Positions 24,509-34,587 of a stretch of 64,000 nt of DNA are shown here, piece by piece. The stretch lies in assembly GCF_003967275.1 (NCBI RefSeq), contig NZ_AP018721.1, positions 1,612,001-1,676,000 of the forward strand. The letters run 5' to 3'. The DNA is from Sulfuritortus calidifontis. GTDB taxonomy: Bacteria > Pseudomonadota > Gammaproteobacteria > Burkholderiales > Thiobacillaceae. The notes under the pieces were generated by a model. The model had not been told where the DNA came from. It searched no databases and saw only the letters and a list, made by a program, of their open reading frames with translations. How positions within the stretch are numbered: the stretch's first letter is position 1; each line of letters opens with the position of its first letter. The translations under genes were made by a program, and so were the position numbers.

Positions 24509-24512
<4 letters not shown>
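23274..24512 (-). CDS. MacB-type ABC transporter permease (FtsX fold)
   Basis: The 412-residue protein has an N-terminal helix (MNRLRTALAMLGMVIGVAAVVLML), a periplasmic MacB_PCD domain (about 65-280), and three C-terminal helices. The mechanotransmission-type motif VTERTREIGIRMAVGARRRDI is present, as is FGFYPARRGAGLSPVEALRYE. Unlike E. coli MacB, the ATPase is a separate polypeptide encoded just upstream. It starts at ATG 24512 in an ATGA overlap. With the adaptor and ATPase it should form a tripartite efflux pump or lipoprotein-type exporter that needs a TolC-like channel encoded elsewhere. Confidence 0.92.
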
Positions 24513-25197
<685 letters not shown>

Positions 25198-25198
<1 letters not shown>

Positions 25199-26343
25199 CA
25201 GAAGAAGCGGAACTGGAAGGCGCTGCCCTTCTTGTCCTTGGCCGCGCTGATCTCGCGCAGGATGACTTCGTCGCCCGGCTTGAGTTCGCCACCCTTGACC
25301 TCGGTGAAACTGCCGTCGCTGGCACCGGGCTTGATCTTCACCGCCAGCGCTCGGCCGTCGACCAGCTTGTAAACCTGGTTGCCGCCGCCCCTGGCCTTGC
25401 CGCCGTTTTTGCCGCCGCCCTCCTCGGCCTCCTGCGGCCGGTAGCGCAGGGCCGCATTGGGCACCCGCAGCACATTGGCGTGGCGCCCGACCTCGATCGA
25501 GACATGGGCGGTCATGCCCGGCATCAGCTTGCCTTCCGGGTTGTCGACCAGCAGCACCACGTTGTAGGTCACCACGTTCTGCTGCACGGTGGGATTGAGC
25601 CGGATCTGCTTCACCCGCGCCTCGAATTCGCGCTCCATGAAGGTATCGACGCTGAACCGGGCCACCTGGCCGATCTGCACCTTGCCGATGTCGGCCTCGG
25701 CCACGCTGGTGTCGATCTGCATGGCCTTGAGGTCGCCGGCGATCTGGAACAGGGTCGGGGTCTGGAAGCTGGCCGCCACGGTCTGGCCGACATCGATGTT
25801 GCGCGCCACCACCACGCCGTCCACCGGCGAGCGGATCACGGTGTAGCCGAGGTTGGTGCGGCTGCGCGCCACCTGGGCCCGCGCCAGCTCGACCTGGGCC
25901 TGGGCGGAGTCGAGCGCCTGGCGCGCCTGGTCCAGCGCATCCTGGGAGACGAACTTCTGCGCGAACAGCTCCTTCGCCCGCTTGTCCTTGGCCCGGGCCA
26001 GGTTCAGGTTGGCCTCGGCGTTGGCCAGGGCCGCCAGGTCCTGGCGCAGCTGGGCCTCGATCAGCGCCGGGTCGAGCTCGGCCAGCACGTCGCCCTTTTT
26101 CACCACACTGTTGAAATCGGCGTTCAGGCGCTTGATGGTGCCCGAGACCTGGGTGCCGACATTGACCAGTACCACCGGGTTGAGCGTGCCGTTGGCCGAG
26201 ATAGTCTCGACGATGTCGCCGCGGTCGACCGGCTGGGTCTTGTAGACGCCGGCCGGCTTACTGCCGGCCATCTGGCGCCAGCCCAGCCAGCCGCCGATCG
26301 CCAGCGCCAGCAGGATCAGGGGGAGTATCAGTTTGCGCGACAT
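25198..26343 (-). CDS. MacA-like periplasmic adaptor (HlyD/RND family)
   Basis: The 381-residue adaptor has an N-terminal membrane anchor (about 5-22, LILPLILLALAIGGWLGW). A barrel-sandwich/lipoyl segment begins near 45 (GDIVETISANGTLNPV) and is followed by a long alpha-hairpin coiled coil (about 95-170). A beta-barrel domain with SPVDGVVVARNIDVGQTVAASFQTPTLF and a membrane-proximal domain complete it. It is the first gene of a three-gene adaptor/ATPase/permease operon typical of macrolide or peptide exporters. An inserted Gly/Lys-rich stretch (EEGGGKNGGKARGGGN) lies near residue 320. The substrate is not predictable. Confidence 0.93.
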
Positions 26344-26391
26344 GGTGTGACTCGAACGGGTCTGAGCATCGACAATGCGTACGATGCCGCA

Positions 26392-27510
26392 CTATAGCGT
26401 AAGCGCCCCTGCTTGAGCCGTCGGCGGCCAGGAAAGTTCCGACGCACCCCGCCGCCGGATGGCGAACAGATCGCTGGCCGGCAAGCCCACCGTGCCCGGC
26501 TTGCCCGCCTGCAAGTCATATTTGCGCAATACACGACTGCCGCAGCGGATTTCCAGCAAGGCACCGCTATCGGCGCGAAAGTGCAGCAGGGCTGCCTCGC
26601 CCAGGTCGAGCACGGCTTCGAAGCGGCCCGTCAGGCGGGTCTCGCCATCACGCGGCGGATCGTCCGCCTGTCGCAGTGCCACATGCTCCGCGCGGATGGC
26701 GAGCAGCGTTTCGTCGCCGCTCACATCAGCCCCGGTCACGACAAGGCGCCCACCCAAGGCCGGGCAATCGACGATGCCCGCCCCCACCCGGTGGGCCGGA
26801 TACAGGTTTTTCAAACCAAGGAAGCGCGCCACCGGCTCGCTGGCCGGGCGACGGTAGACCGTGGACTTGTCGCCGCTTTGCTCCTGGCGGCCGTCGATCA
26901 GCACGGTGATGTGATCGGCGAGGAAATAGGCCTCGCTGAGGTCGTGGGTAACGAGCAGAACAGTGAGTCCGCGCTCGCGCTGCAGGTCCTTCATCAGCCA
27001 CCACAGTTCGCGGCGCAGGCTTTCATTCAATGCCGTGAAGGGTTCGTCCAGCAGCACCAGGCGCGGATTGGCCGCCAGCGCCCGCACCAAGGCCACGCGC
27101 TGGCGCTCGCCGCCGGAAAGATTGGCGATGCGGCGTTGCAACAGCGTGCCGATGCCGGTGATCTCCACCAGGCGATCCAGCAGGGGGCGGTATTCACGCT
27201 CCGGCAGGTGCCGGGCGCGGGCGCTGTAGCGCAGGTTGTCCAACACCGACAGATGCGGGAACAGCCCGAGATGCTGGGGCAGGTAACCGAGATGGCGTTG
27301 CTCCATCGGCAAGCGCGTGATGTCCTCGCCCGCCAGCCGTACCCGGCCCGAGGCCACCGGCAGGGTGCCCAGCACGGCGGCGAGCAGCGTGCTCTTGCCC
27401 GAGCCCGAAGGCCCCAGTACGGCATGGCACTCGCCCGCGCCCGCCGTGAGCGACACTTCGCCCAGGCGGAAGTCTCCCGCCTGGGCGGCAAGCCTGTCGA
27501 TCTCAAGCAT
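26392..27510 (-). CDS. modC: Molybdate ABC transporter ATP-binding protein
   Basis: The 372-residue protein combines an ABC ATPase (Walker A GPSGSGKST near 34, signature LSGGERQRVAL, Walker B LVLLDEPFTAL) with a C-terminal TOBE-like oxyanion-binding region (about 235-355, AIRAEHVALRQ...). Genes for the permease and binding protein lie directly upstream, and the start overlaps the permease stop by 8 bp. A ModE-like regulator and operator head the locus, so molybdate or tungstate is the likely substrate. The TOBE region may regulate transport by binding the anion. Confidence 0.88.
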   Translation of the reverse strand: MLEIDRLAAQAGDFRLGEVSLTAGAGECHAVLGPSGSGKSTLLAAVLGTLPVASGRVRLAGEDITRLPMEQRHLGYLPQHLGLFPHLSVLDNLRYSARARHLPEREYRPLLDRLVEITGIGTLLQRRIANLSGGERQRVALVRALAANPRLVLLDEPFTALNESLRRELWWLMKDLQRERGLTVLLVTHDLSEAYFLADHITVLIDGRQEQSGDKSTVYRRPASEPVARFLGLKNLYPAHRVGAGIVDCPALGGRLVVTGADVSGDETLLAIRAEHVALRQADDPPRDGETRLTGRFEAVLDLGEAALLHFRADSGALLEIRCGSRVLRKYDLQAGKPGTVGLPASDLFAIRRRGASELSWPPTAQAGALTL

Positions 27511-28294
27511 ACACGGCCCTGCCGAGGATGCGCCGGGCGACGAACAGGGCCGTGAGGCCGATCGTCACCAGGACCAGGATCAGCGCCACCGTGCCTTCGA
27601 TGTCGGCGGACGAGAGCTTCATGAAGATGGCGATGGGCAGGGTCTCGGTGCGCATGGCCATGGAACCGGCCACCATCAGGGTGGCGCCGAACTCGCCCAG
27701 GGCCTTGGCCCAGGTGAGGATGAAGGCGGCGATGAGGCCGTTTTTCGCCAGCGGCAGGGTGACGGTAAAGAAGCCGTGGCGGGGGCTCGCCCCCAGGGTG
27801 CGGGCCACGGTCTCCAGCTCCGGCGGCACCTCGTCGAAGGCGGCCTTAAGCATGCGCACCGCCAGGCCCAGCACGGTGACGAACTGGGCGAGCACGATGC
27901 CGGCGAAGCCGAACACGAAATACACCACGTTCTCCTGGAGCCACTCGCCCAGGGGGTTGTTGAAGAAGATCAGGAGGATGGCGCCCAGGGCCGCCGGTGA
28001 GACGATGATGGGAAACTCCAGTACCGTCTCGGCCGCCTCGCGGCCGGGAAATCGGTAGCGCGACAAGGCGTAGGCGGCAGGGATGGCCAGGAGCAAGGCC
28101 AGCACGGTGGCCGACGTCGCGGCCATGAGCGACAACTTGATGGAGAAGGCCGTGCGCTCGGAGAACAGTGTCTCCTTCAGCGTGGCCGGGTCCAGGAACC
28201 AGAACAGCGAGACGATCAGCCCGGCATAGAGGGCCAGCACCGCCAGCGCGGCGACGACGCTCGGCCGCATGCCTTTGACGGGCAGAGCCATCAT
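27503..28294 (-). CDS. modB: Molybdate/tungstate ABC transporter permease
   Basis: This 263-residue integral membrane protein has about six helices and the BPD_transp_1 loop (EVPPELETVARTLGASPRHGFFTVTLPLAKNGL followed by FILTWAKALGEFGATLMVAG). The EFGATLM box is characteristic of ModB/CysT-type permeases. The start ATG at 28294 sits in an ATGA overlap with the binding-protein stop; a longer frame upstream lies inside that gene. It forms the channel through which ModA-bound oxyanion enters the cytoplasm. Confidence 0.9.
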   Translation of the reverse strand: MMALPVKGMRPSVVAALAVLALYAGLIVSLFWFLDPATLKETLFSERTAFSIKLSLMAATSATVLALLLAIPAAYALSRYRFPGREAAETVLEFPIIVSPAALGAILLIFFNNPLGEWLQENVVYFVFGFAGIVLAQFVTVLGLAVRMLKAAFDEVPPELETVARTLGASPRHGFFTVTLPLAKNGLIAAFILTWAKALGEFGATLMVAGSMAMRTETLPIAIFMKLSSADIEGTVALILVLVTIGLTALFVARRILGRAVYA

Positions 28295-29172
28295 GGCCTG
28301 ACGGCCTTTTTCGGATCGACGGTGGCGCGCAGCTTGAGCCACTCCTTGGGCACCACGTACTCGCCTCCCACCGGCTTGACGGCGCCGATCCACCTGAAGG
28401 CCGATTCGGGATCGGCGAAATAGCTGTACCTGGCGTAGATCGCCTGGCCTTCGGGCCCGGTGACAAAGTCGATGAACTGCTGCGCGAGCTTCGGGTTCTT
28501 GCTGAATTTGCTGATGGCGATGGGGATGTAGCCGATGCGCGTAATCTGCTCCTTCGGCAGGGGGAGGGTCTCGATCCGATCCGGGTCCCAGTACTGGAAC
28601 ACGCGCCAGCCGATCACGGCGTCGGCCAGCTTGAGCGAGATCGCCGTGGCGGTCTGCTCGCAGGAGCCGGTGTAGTTCCTGATGTTGGCCTTGAGCTGCT
28701 CACGCTCGGCCGGGGTCAGCTCCTTCTCGAAGATCTCCACCGCGTAGGCGCCCACGCACACACCCTCGGGGTTGGCGATGGCCACCCTGAGGCCGGGCTT
28801 CAAAAGATCCTTCAGGCCCTTGATGCGGTGCGGGTTGCCCTTCTGCACATTGATCGCCGGCACCACGTAGACGATGATTTTTTCCGTTTCGGGCAGGACA
28901 TAGCCCTCGCGCTTGGCGATCTCCATGTAGTCGGAGGAGCCCGGAAAGTAGAGATCGCCCTGCTTGGCGAGCTTCATCTGCGCGAGCACGTAGCCGGAAC
29001 CGCCGAACACGACATCGACCTTGGCGCCGGTCTTTCGCTCGAAGGCGCGGGCCGCCTCGGTGGTGGGCGGCACGGTGGCGGCGCCGGCGAAGACGAGCAG
29101 GGATTCGGCGGCATGGGATGCCAGTGCGAACGGTAGTGCGCAGACAAGCAGCAAAAACCGCAAGGCCTTCAT
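28291..29172 (-). CDS. modA: Molybdate/tungstate-binding periplasmic protein
   Basis: The 293-residue protein has a clear signal peptide (residues 1-22, ending SHAAE). Its mature part is typical of ModA/WtpA-type binding proteins: SLLVFAGAATVPPTTEAARAFERKTG, VVFGGSGYVLAQM, QGDLYFPGSSDYME and IANPEGVCVGAYAVEIF. It presents the oxyanion to ModB in the periplasm. It is the first structural gene behind a ModE-like operator. It is longer than E. coli ModA (257), mainly through a C-terminal extension (about 265-293) ending in KKAVRP. Confidence 0.88.
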   Translation of the reverse strand: MKALRFLLLVCALPFALASHAAESLLVFAGAATVPPTTEAARAFERKTGAKVDVVFGGSGYVLAQMKLAKQGDLYFPGSSDYMEIAKREGYVLPETEKIIVYVVPAINVQKGNPHRIKGLKDLLKPGLRVAIANPEGVCVGAYAVEIFEKELTPAEREQLKANIRNYTGSCEQTATAISLKLADAVIGWRVFQYWDPDRIETLPLPKEQITRIGYIPIAISKFSKNPKLAQQFIDFVTGPEGQAIYARYSYFADPESAFRWIGAVKPVGGEYVVPKEWLKLRATVDPKKAVRP

Positions 29173-29210
29173 GGTTCGGTCTCCTTCCAGCCGCTGTTGG
29201 CAGACATACC

Positions 29211-29236
29211 AGGGCTGCGGTTATCGCCGCAGCCCT
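29211..29236 (-). terminator. Perfect hairpin in the modE-modA gap
   Basis: AGGGCTGCGG and CCGCAGCCCT form a perfect 10-bp stem with a six-base loop, 38 bp upstream of modA and downstream of modE. No long U-tract follows. It could end modE transcripts, stabilise the modA leader or act with the adjacent operator. Confidence 0.55.
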
Positions 29237-29238
29237 AG

Positions 29239-29262
29239 CGTTAAGTCAAAAATGACATAACG
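29239..29262 (-). promoter_or_regulatory. ModE-box operator upstream of modABC
   Basis: CGTTAAGTCA, four A bases and TGACATAACG form a 24-bp near-perfect palindrome (one mismatch). The outer half-sites CGTTAA and ATAACG are 12 bp apart, matching the size and ends of the known E. coli modA operator (CGTTAT-N12-ATAACG). It would let molybdate-loaded ModE repress modABC. Confidence 0.78.
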
Positions 29263-29300
29263 GTTACCATAACGCAAAACGAGTCAGCGAACAACCAAGC

Positions 29301-29672
29301 TCAGGTGGCGGGCCGCTTGGCCAGCTCGCGCAAGAGCTCCAGCTCCGGCACGGCCTCGGCATTGAGGCGCCTTTCCAGCGCATCGTAGGCCGCCACGATC
29401 CGCTGCCCAAGCGGGGTCAGGCAGGCGCCACCGCCACCCTTGCCGCCTGTTGTGGTGTCGACGACCGGACGCCCAAAGCCGGCATTGAGCGAGTCGATCA
29501 GCAGCCAGGCACGCTTGTAGGGCAAGCCGAGCGAGCGGGCCGCCGCCGCGATGGAACGGGTATCGGCCACCGCACGCAGCAGATCGATCTTGCCGGGGCC
29601 GATGGCGATCGCAGGCCCAATATAGAGGCGCGGCCGCAGCAGAACGGCGCTGGCCTTCTTCTTGGAAGTCAT
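29301..29672 (-). CDS. ModE-like molybdate-responsive regulator, DNA-binding domain only
   Basis: The 123-residue protein is a winged helix-turn-helix of the ModE N-terminal type: RLYIGPAIAIGPGKIDLLRAVADTRSIAAAARSLGLPYKRAWLLIDSLN, then the Gly-rich wing VDTTTGGKGGGGACLTPLGQRIVAAYDALE. Unlike E. coli ModE (262 residues) it lacks the two C-terminal molybdate-binding Mop/TOBE domains. Effector sensing would therefore need another protein, or it responds differently. It lies upstream of modABC in the same direction, with a matching operator in between. Confidence 0.85.
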   Translation of the reverse strand: MTSKKKASAVLLRPRLYIGPAIAIGPGKIDLLRAVADTRSIAAAARSLGLPYKRAWLLIDSLNAGFGRPVVDTTTGGKGGGGACLTPLGQRIVAAYDALERRLNAEAVPELELLRELAKRPAT

Positions 29673-29931
29673 AGCCAGAGACTAATGGAAGTCATCCGTT
29701 TTCACCAAGCACGGGCGCGCCCGGGTTTTGCGAGGGCGCGGTACAGTGCCAATGGTGCGCCTGCACGGTCATATCCCGTAATATCCTGAAAACGGCCAAT
29801 TTTGCTGGTGCATGTCTGAGCAGACAATTGCCGACGGCGTGCGGCGCAAGCTGACCGAATGGAGCCTCATGGATTGCGCTATTGAACGACAGCCCCTTGC
29901 CCCCATCGCGTCGCGAAGCTAAGGCTGACCG

Positions 29932-31116
29932 ATGACCCTCACCCGACTGCGTGAACTGCCGACAACGGTGTGGCTGATCGGCGCGATCAGCCTGATCAAC
30001 GATTCGGCCTCGGAAATGCTCTATCCGTTGATCCCGCTCTATCTCGCCTCGGTGCTGATGGCGGGCCCGAAGGCCTTGGGCCTGATCGAAGGCATCGCCG
30101 AGGCGACGGCGAGCCTGCTCAAGCTGTTTTCCGGCGTCGTCCACGACCGCCTGCAGCGGGCCCGGCCCTGGCTGCTCTGGGGCTATGGCCTGGCCGGCTT
30201 CGCCCGGCCGCTGATCGCCTTCGTCACCAGCTGGCCCTGGCTGCTGGCCATCCGCATCGCCGACCGGGTGGGCAAGGGCCTGCGCACCTCGCCGCGCGAC
30301 GCCCTGCTCGCCGCCAGCGTCGCGCCCGAGCGGCGCGGCCTGGCCTTCGGCGTGCATCGTGCCCTGGACAACGCCGGCGCGGTGGTGGGCCCGCTCGCCG
30401 CCTCCGCGTTGCTGGCCACCGGGCTCGGCCTGCGCGAGATATTCCTCTACTCCCTGCTGCCGGCGCTGCTCTGCCTGACCTTGGTGTTGGCGCTGCGCGA
30501 GCCGCAGCCGCTGCAGGTGACGCCGACCCGGTTCGACTGGCGCATGCGGGATCTGCCGCCGGCGTTCAAACGCTATCTGGCGGTGGTCGCCCTGTTCACC
30601 CTGGGCAACGCGTCCAACATGTTCCTGCTGCTGCGGGCGCAGGAATTGGGTGTCGCGCCGGCCACGGTGCCTTTGCTCTGGATGACGGTGTCGGTCGTGG
30701 CGATGCTGTTCGCCGCTCCCCTGTCCGCCCTGTCCGACCGGGTCGGCCGCGTGCGCCTGCTGGTAACGGGCTATCTGGCCTATGGCCTGGTCTATCTCGG
30801 CCTGGGCCTGCTCGCCCACGACGGGCCCATCCTGTTTGTCGCCTTCGCCGCCTACGGGCTGTTCATGGCGGCCACCGAGGGCGTGGAGAAGGCCCTGGTC
30901 GCCGACCTCGCCCCGCCGGACAGGCGCGGCACCGCCTACGGCTGGTTCAACCTGACCGTCGGCATCCTGCTGCTACCGGCCTCGATCGTTTTCGGCTGGC
31001 TCTATCAGACCTTCTCGGCGCTGGCGGCCTTCGGCTTTTCCGCCGCCTGCGCGGCAGGGGCGGCGTTGCTGCTCGCGCTCTGGCTCTGGCTGCCGCACTC
31101 GGACCGGCCAGCCTGA
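29932..31116 (+). CDS. MFS transporter
   Basis: The 394-residue protein has about twelve hydrophobic helices and major facilitator landmarks: ISLINDSASEMLYPLIPLYL at the first helix, the loop DRVGKGLRTSPRDALLAAS and a second-half loop SALSDRVGRVRLLV. The RTSPRDALLA(A/S)S block is shared by a group of permeases annotated as generic MFS or drug-resistance proteins, so the substrate is not known. The gene follows a 260-bp gap with no recognisable element and precedes the MoxR operon, apparently as a separate unit. Confidence 0.88.
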   Translation: MTLTRLRELPTTVWLIGAISLINDSASEMLYPLIPLYLASVLMAGPKALGLIEGIAEATASLLKLFSGVVHDRLQRARPWLLWGYGLAGFARPLIAFVTSWPWLLAIRIADRVGKGLRTSPRDALLAASVAPERRGLAFGVHRALDNAGAVVGPLAASALLATGLGLREIFLYSLLPALLCLTLVLALREPQPLQVTPTRFDWRMRDLPPAFKRYLAVVALFTLGNASNMFLLLRAQELGVAPATVPLLWMTVSVVAMLFAAPLSALSDRVGRVRLLVTGYLAYGLVYLGLGLLAHDGPILFVAFAAYGLFMAATEGVEKALVADLAPPDRRGTAYGWFNLTVGILLLPASIVFGWLYQTFSALAAFGFSAACAAGAALLLALWLWLPHSDRPA

Positions 31117-31209
31117 GAGCCGGCCGTGGCCTTGGGTGAATTGCACTATATGATGCCCCGCCCTGTCGCCAATTAAAATGCGCGTTTGATTAAGCCTCAG
31201 GGGGCTTCG

Positions 31210-32152
<943 letters not shown>

Positions 32153-32172
<20 letters not shown>

Positions 32173-33127
32173 AATCCTGAATCGCCTGCGCGTCCGGCCG
32201 GCTGCCAGCCTGCCGCCTGCCGCGCTGGCCCCGCTGCTCTCGGCCGAAGAGATCGCACAGCTCGCCGTCCAGGCCGAGCTGCTGGCCGAAGCGCAGCCGG
32301 CGCGCGAGGTGCACGACCACCATGCCGGCGACTGGTCCTCGCCCTGGCTCGGTCACGGTCTCGACTTCGAGGAATCGCGGCCCTATGTCGCCGGCGACGA
32401 CATCCGCGACATGGATTGGCGCACCACGGCGCGCACCGGCCGGGCCTATCTCAAGAGCTATCGCGAGGAGCGGCAACCGACGCTGCATCTGGTGCTCGAC
32501 CGCGAGGCCGGCATGCGGTTCGGCACCCGGCGCCGGCTCAAGGTCACCCAGGCCGCCCGCGCCGCCGCCCTGTTCGCCTTCGCCGCCGCCGGCCACAACG
32601 CCGCCATCGGCGGCAGCCTGTGGGATGCGGCCGATCTCGAACTGCCGCCCCTGCACGGCCGCAGCGGGGCGCTGGCCCTGATCGAGGCGGCGGCCCGGCC
32701 CTGCCCGCCGCTGCCCGACGCCGCCGCCGAGCCGGTGCATTATCTCGACCGTCTGGTCGCGTTGGATGCCGGCCTGCCGCGCGGCGCCGAACTCATCGTG
32801 CTGAGCGACTTCGCCTGGCTGCGCGAAGTACACGAGCCCCTGCTCGCCCGCCTGGCCGAACGCATGGACCTCTTCGCCGTGCAGATCATCGACCCGGTCG
32901 AGCGCGCCCTGCCCGATGTCGGCCTGGCCCGCTTCCATGACATGACGCGGGGCGACGAGCGCTGGATCGACACCGGCCACGCTTCGATCCGCGCCGACCA
33001 TGCCGCCGCCTTCCGCGAGCGTCAGGCCGCCATCGCCCATCGCCTCGCCCGCACCGGCGCCCGCCATCTCGTGCTGGGCAGCGAGGTCGACGACCTGTTG
33101 CCGATCCTGCTGGGGCACCATGCCTGA
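32153..33127 (+). CDS. DUF58 protein (VWA-like), MoxR partner
   Basis: The 324-residue protein contains the DUF58 core EESRPYVAGDDIRDMDWRTTARTGRAYLKSYREERQPTLHLVLD (about 75-118), a VWA-like fold without a full metal site. The preceding GLDFEESRPY block is typical. It is nearly always encoded after a MoxR ATPase, as here, and overlaps both neighbours (20 bp with moxR and 8 bp with the next gene). It probably adapts MoxR to the Bat membrane proteins. Confidence 0.92.
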
Positions 33128-33491
33128 CCCGATCGCAGACCTCGCCGACATCGTCGAACCGGCCATCCCGGTCGCCGCCGCCACCGGCGGCGACTGGCCC
33201 GTCGTCGCTGCCGGCGTCGCAAGCGGCCTCGCCCTGCTGCTCGGCCTTTATTGGCATTGGCGTCGACGCGCGCCACGGCGTGCCTTGCAGCGATTGCGCA
33301 TCCGCACCGACCCACAACGGGCGGCCGGCGAACTGGCGGCGCTGCTGCCCCAATTCAAGCGTGCGCCGGAGGCGCAGTGGAGGGAAGAACTGCAACGCCT
33401 GCGTTTCGGCCCGCCGCAGGACGATGCGCAGGCTGTGTTCGAGCGGCTGTGCCGGGAAGCCGAGACGATGTTAGTCAGCAGAGTTTCATGA
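33120..33491 (+). CDS. DUF4381-type membrane protein
   Basis: The 123-residue protein has an N-terminal acidic segment with proline (DIVEPAIPV), one transmembrane helix (about 28-46, VVAAGVASGLALLLGLYWHW) and a basic helical cytoplasmic tail (RRRAPRRALQRLR, then AAGELAALLPQFKRAPEAQWREELQRLRFG). Size, topology and operon position match DUF4381, a usual member of MoxR-Bat loci. The ATG at 33120 overlaps the DUF58 stop (ATGCCTGA). A repeat pair separates it from batA. Confidence 0.82.
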   Translation: MPDPIADLADIVEPAIPVAAATGGDWPVVAAGVASGLALLLGLYWHWRRRAPRRALQRLRIRTDPQRAAGELAALLPQFKRAPEAQWREELQRLRFGPPQDDAQAVFERLCREAETMLVSRVS

Positions 33492-33524
33492 AACGATCCA
33501 AAACCACTTACCTCCCCACCCCAA

Positions 33525-33590
33525 CCCTCCCCATAAATGGGGAGGGAGTAAGGCAACGTACCCCCTCACCTCCCCCATTTATGGGGGAGG
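33525..33590. repeat. Two CCCTCCCC palindromes inside the Bat operon
   Basis: CCCTCCCC-ATAAAT-GGGGAGGG at 33525-33546 and CCTCCCCC-ATTTAT-GGGGGAGG at 33569-33590 fill the 127-bp gap between the DUF4381 gene and batA. They belong to the same family as the palindrome inside hypF at 14316. Confidence 0.85.
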
Positions 33591-33618
33591 CTGGGAGGGG
33601 GGGTAGCGCCGGTTAACA

Positions 33619-34587
33619 ATGCTCGAACTCGGCCAACCCCTCTGGCTCATCGCCCTGCTGCCCATCGCGGCCTGGCTCGCCTTCGGCCTGCGCCGCAGCG
33701 GCGAAGGCATGAGTGCGAGCTGGCGGCTCAAGCACCCGCACCTGCTGCCGGCCGCCGCGAGCGAGGCCCGGCTGCCCGGCGCCCGTCTGCCACTCTGGCT
33801 CACCGCGCTCGGCCTCGCCCTGATCGCCGTCGCCCTCAGCCAGCCCCGCGAGGTCGGCCAGTGGCTGACGCCGCCACCCGAGGGCCGCGACATCGTGTTG
33901 GTGATCGACACCTCGCAGACCATGAGCATCGACGACTTCCAGCTCGGCGGCAAAAAGGTCGAGCGCCTGGCCGTGCTCAAGGCGGTGATGGGCCGCTTCA
34001 TCGAAGGGCGGCCCGCCGACCGCTTCGGCGTCATCGCCTTCGGCTCACAGGCGGCCACGCTGACGCCGCCCACCTTCGACCGCGTCCACGTCCTGGCCCA
34101 GCTTCAGCGACTGCAGGTGGGCATGGCCGGCGACAACACCGCACTCGGCGATGCCCTGGGCCTGGCGCTGAAGCAGTTGCCGCCGAAGAGGCTGCGTCCC
34201 GCGCTGATCCTGGTCAGCGACGACGCCCCGAGCAACAGCGGCGACCTTACCCCGGCCGAGGCCCTGGCCGTCGCCCGGCAACTGGGCGTGGCCATCCACA
34301 CCGTGCAGGTCGGCAGCGACCTGTTCGCCGAGGGCCGCGTCGAGGTGGAAGCGGCCGACCCGCAGCCGAACATGGCCGATCTCGCGCGCGTGACCGGCGG
34401 CCATCACTATTTCGTGCGCGGCACCGAGGACGCCGAGCAGGTCATCCGCGACATCGGCGCCCTGGAGAAGACCCTGGCCCGCCCGGCCAGGCATCGGGAA
34501 ATCCGCGAGTGGTATTGGCTGCCGCTCGCCCTGGCCGCGGCCCTGCTGACGCTGGGCCGCGTGTTGGCGATGAGGCGCGAGGCATGA
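33619..34587 (+). CDS. BatA-like VWA-domain membrane protein
   Basis: The 322-residue protein has N-terminal hydrophobic helices (about 10-25 and 60-78), a von Willebrand A domain (about 90-270) and a C-terminal helix (about 300-318). The metal-ion site motif is DTSQTMS, with later TALGDALGLALKQL and LILVSDDAPSN. It is a BatA-type component of the MoxR-Bat system, linked in Bacteroides to oxidative-stress tolerance; the substrate is unknown. It overlaps the next gene by ATGA. Confidence 0.88.
   Translation: MLELGQPLWLIALLPIAAWLAFGLRRSGEGMSASWRLKHPHLLPAAASEARLPGARLPLWLTALGLALIAVALSQPREVGQWLTPPPEGRDIVLVIDTSQTMSIDDFQLGGKKVERLAVLKAVMGRFIEGRPADRFGVIAFGSQAATLTPPTFDRVHVLAQLQRLQVGMAGDNTALGDALGLALKQLPPKRLRPALILVSDDAPSNSGDLTPAEALAVARQLGVAIHTVQVGSDLFAEGRVEVEAADPQPNMADLARVTGGHHYFVRGTEDAEQVIRDIGALEKTLARPARHREIREWYWLPLALAAALLTLGRVLAMRREA

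Noticed and set aside
29812-29922. 36-codon ORF just upstream of the MFS gene at 29932
   Set aside because: No ribosome site precedes its ATG, the product has no recognisable feature, and the 260-bp gap shows no other sign of coding.
29692-30819. Long open frame antisense to the MFS gene at 29932
   Set aside because: The translation is low-complexity Gln/Arg/Gly text with no domain, while the sense strand encodes a clear twelve-helix permease.
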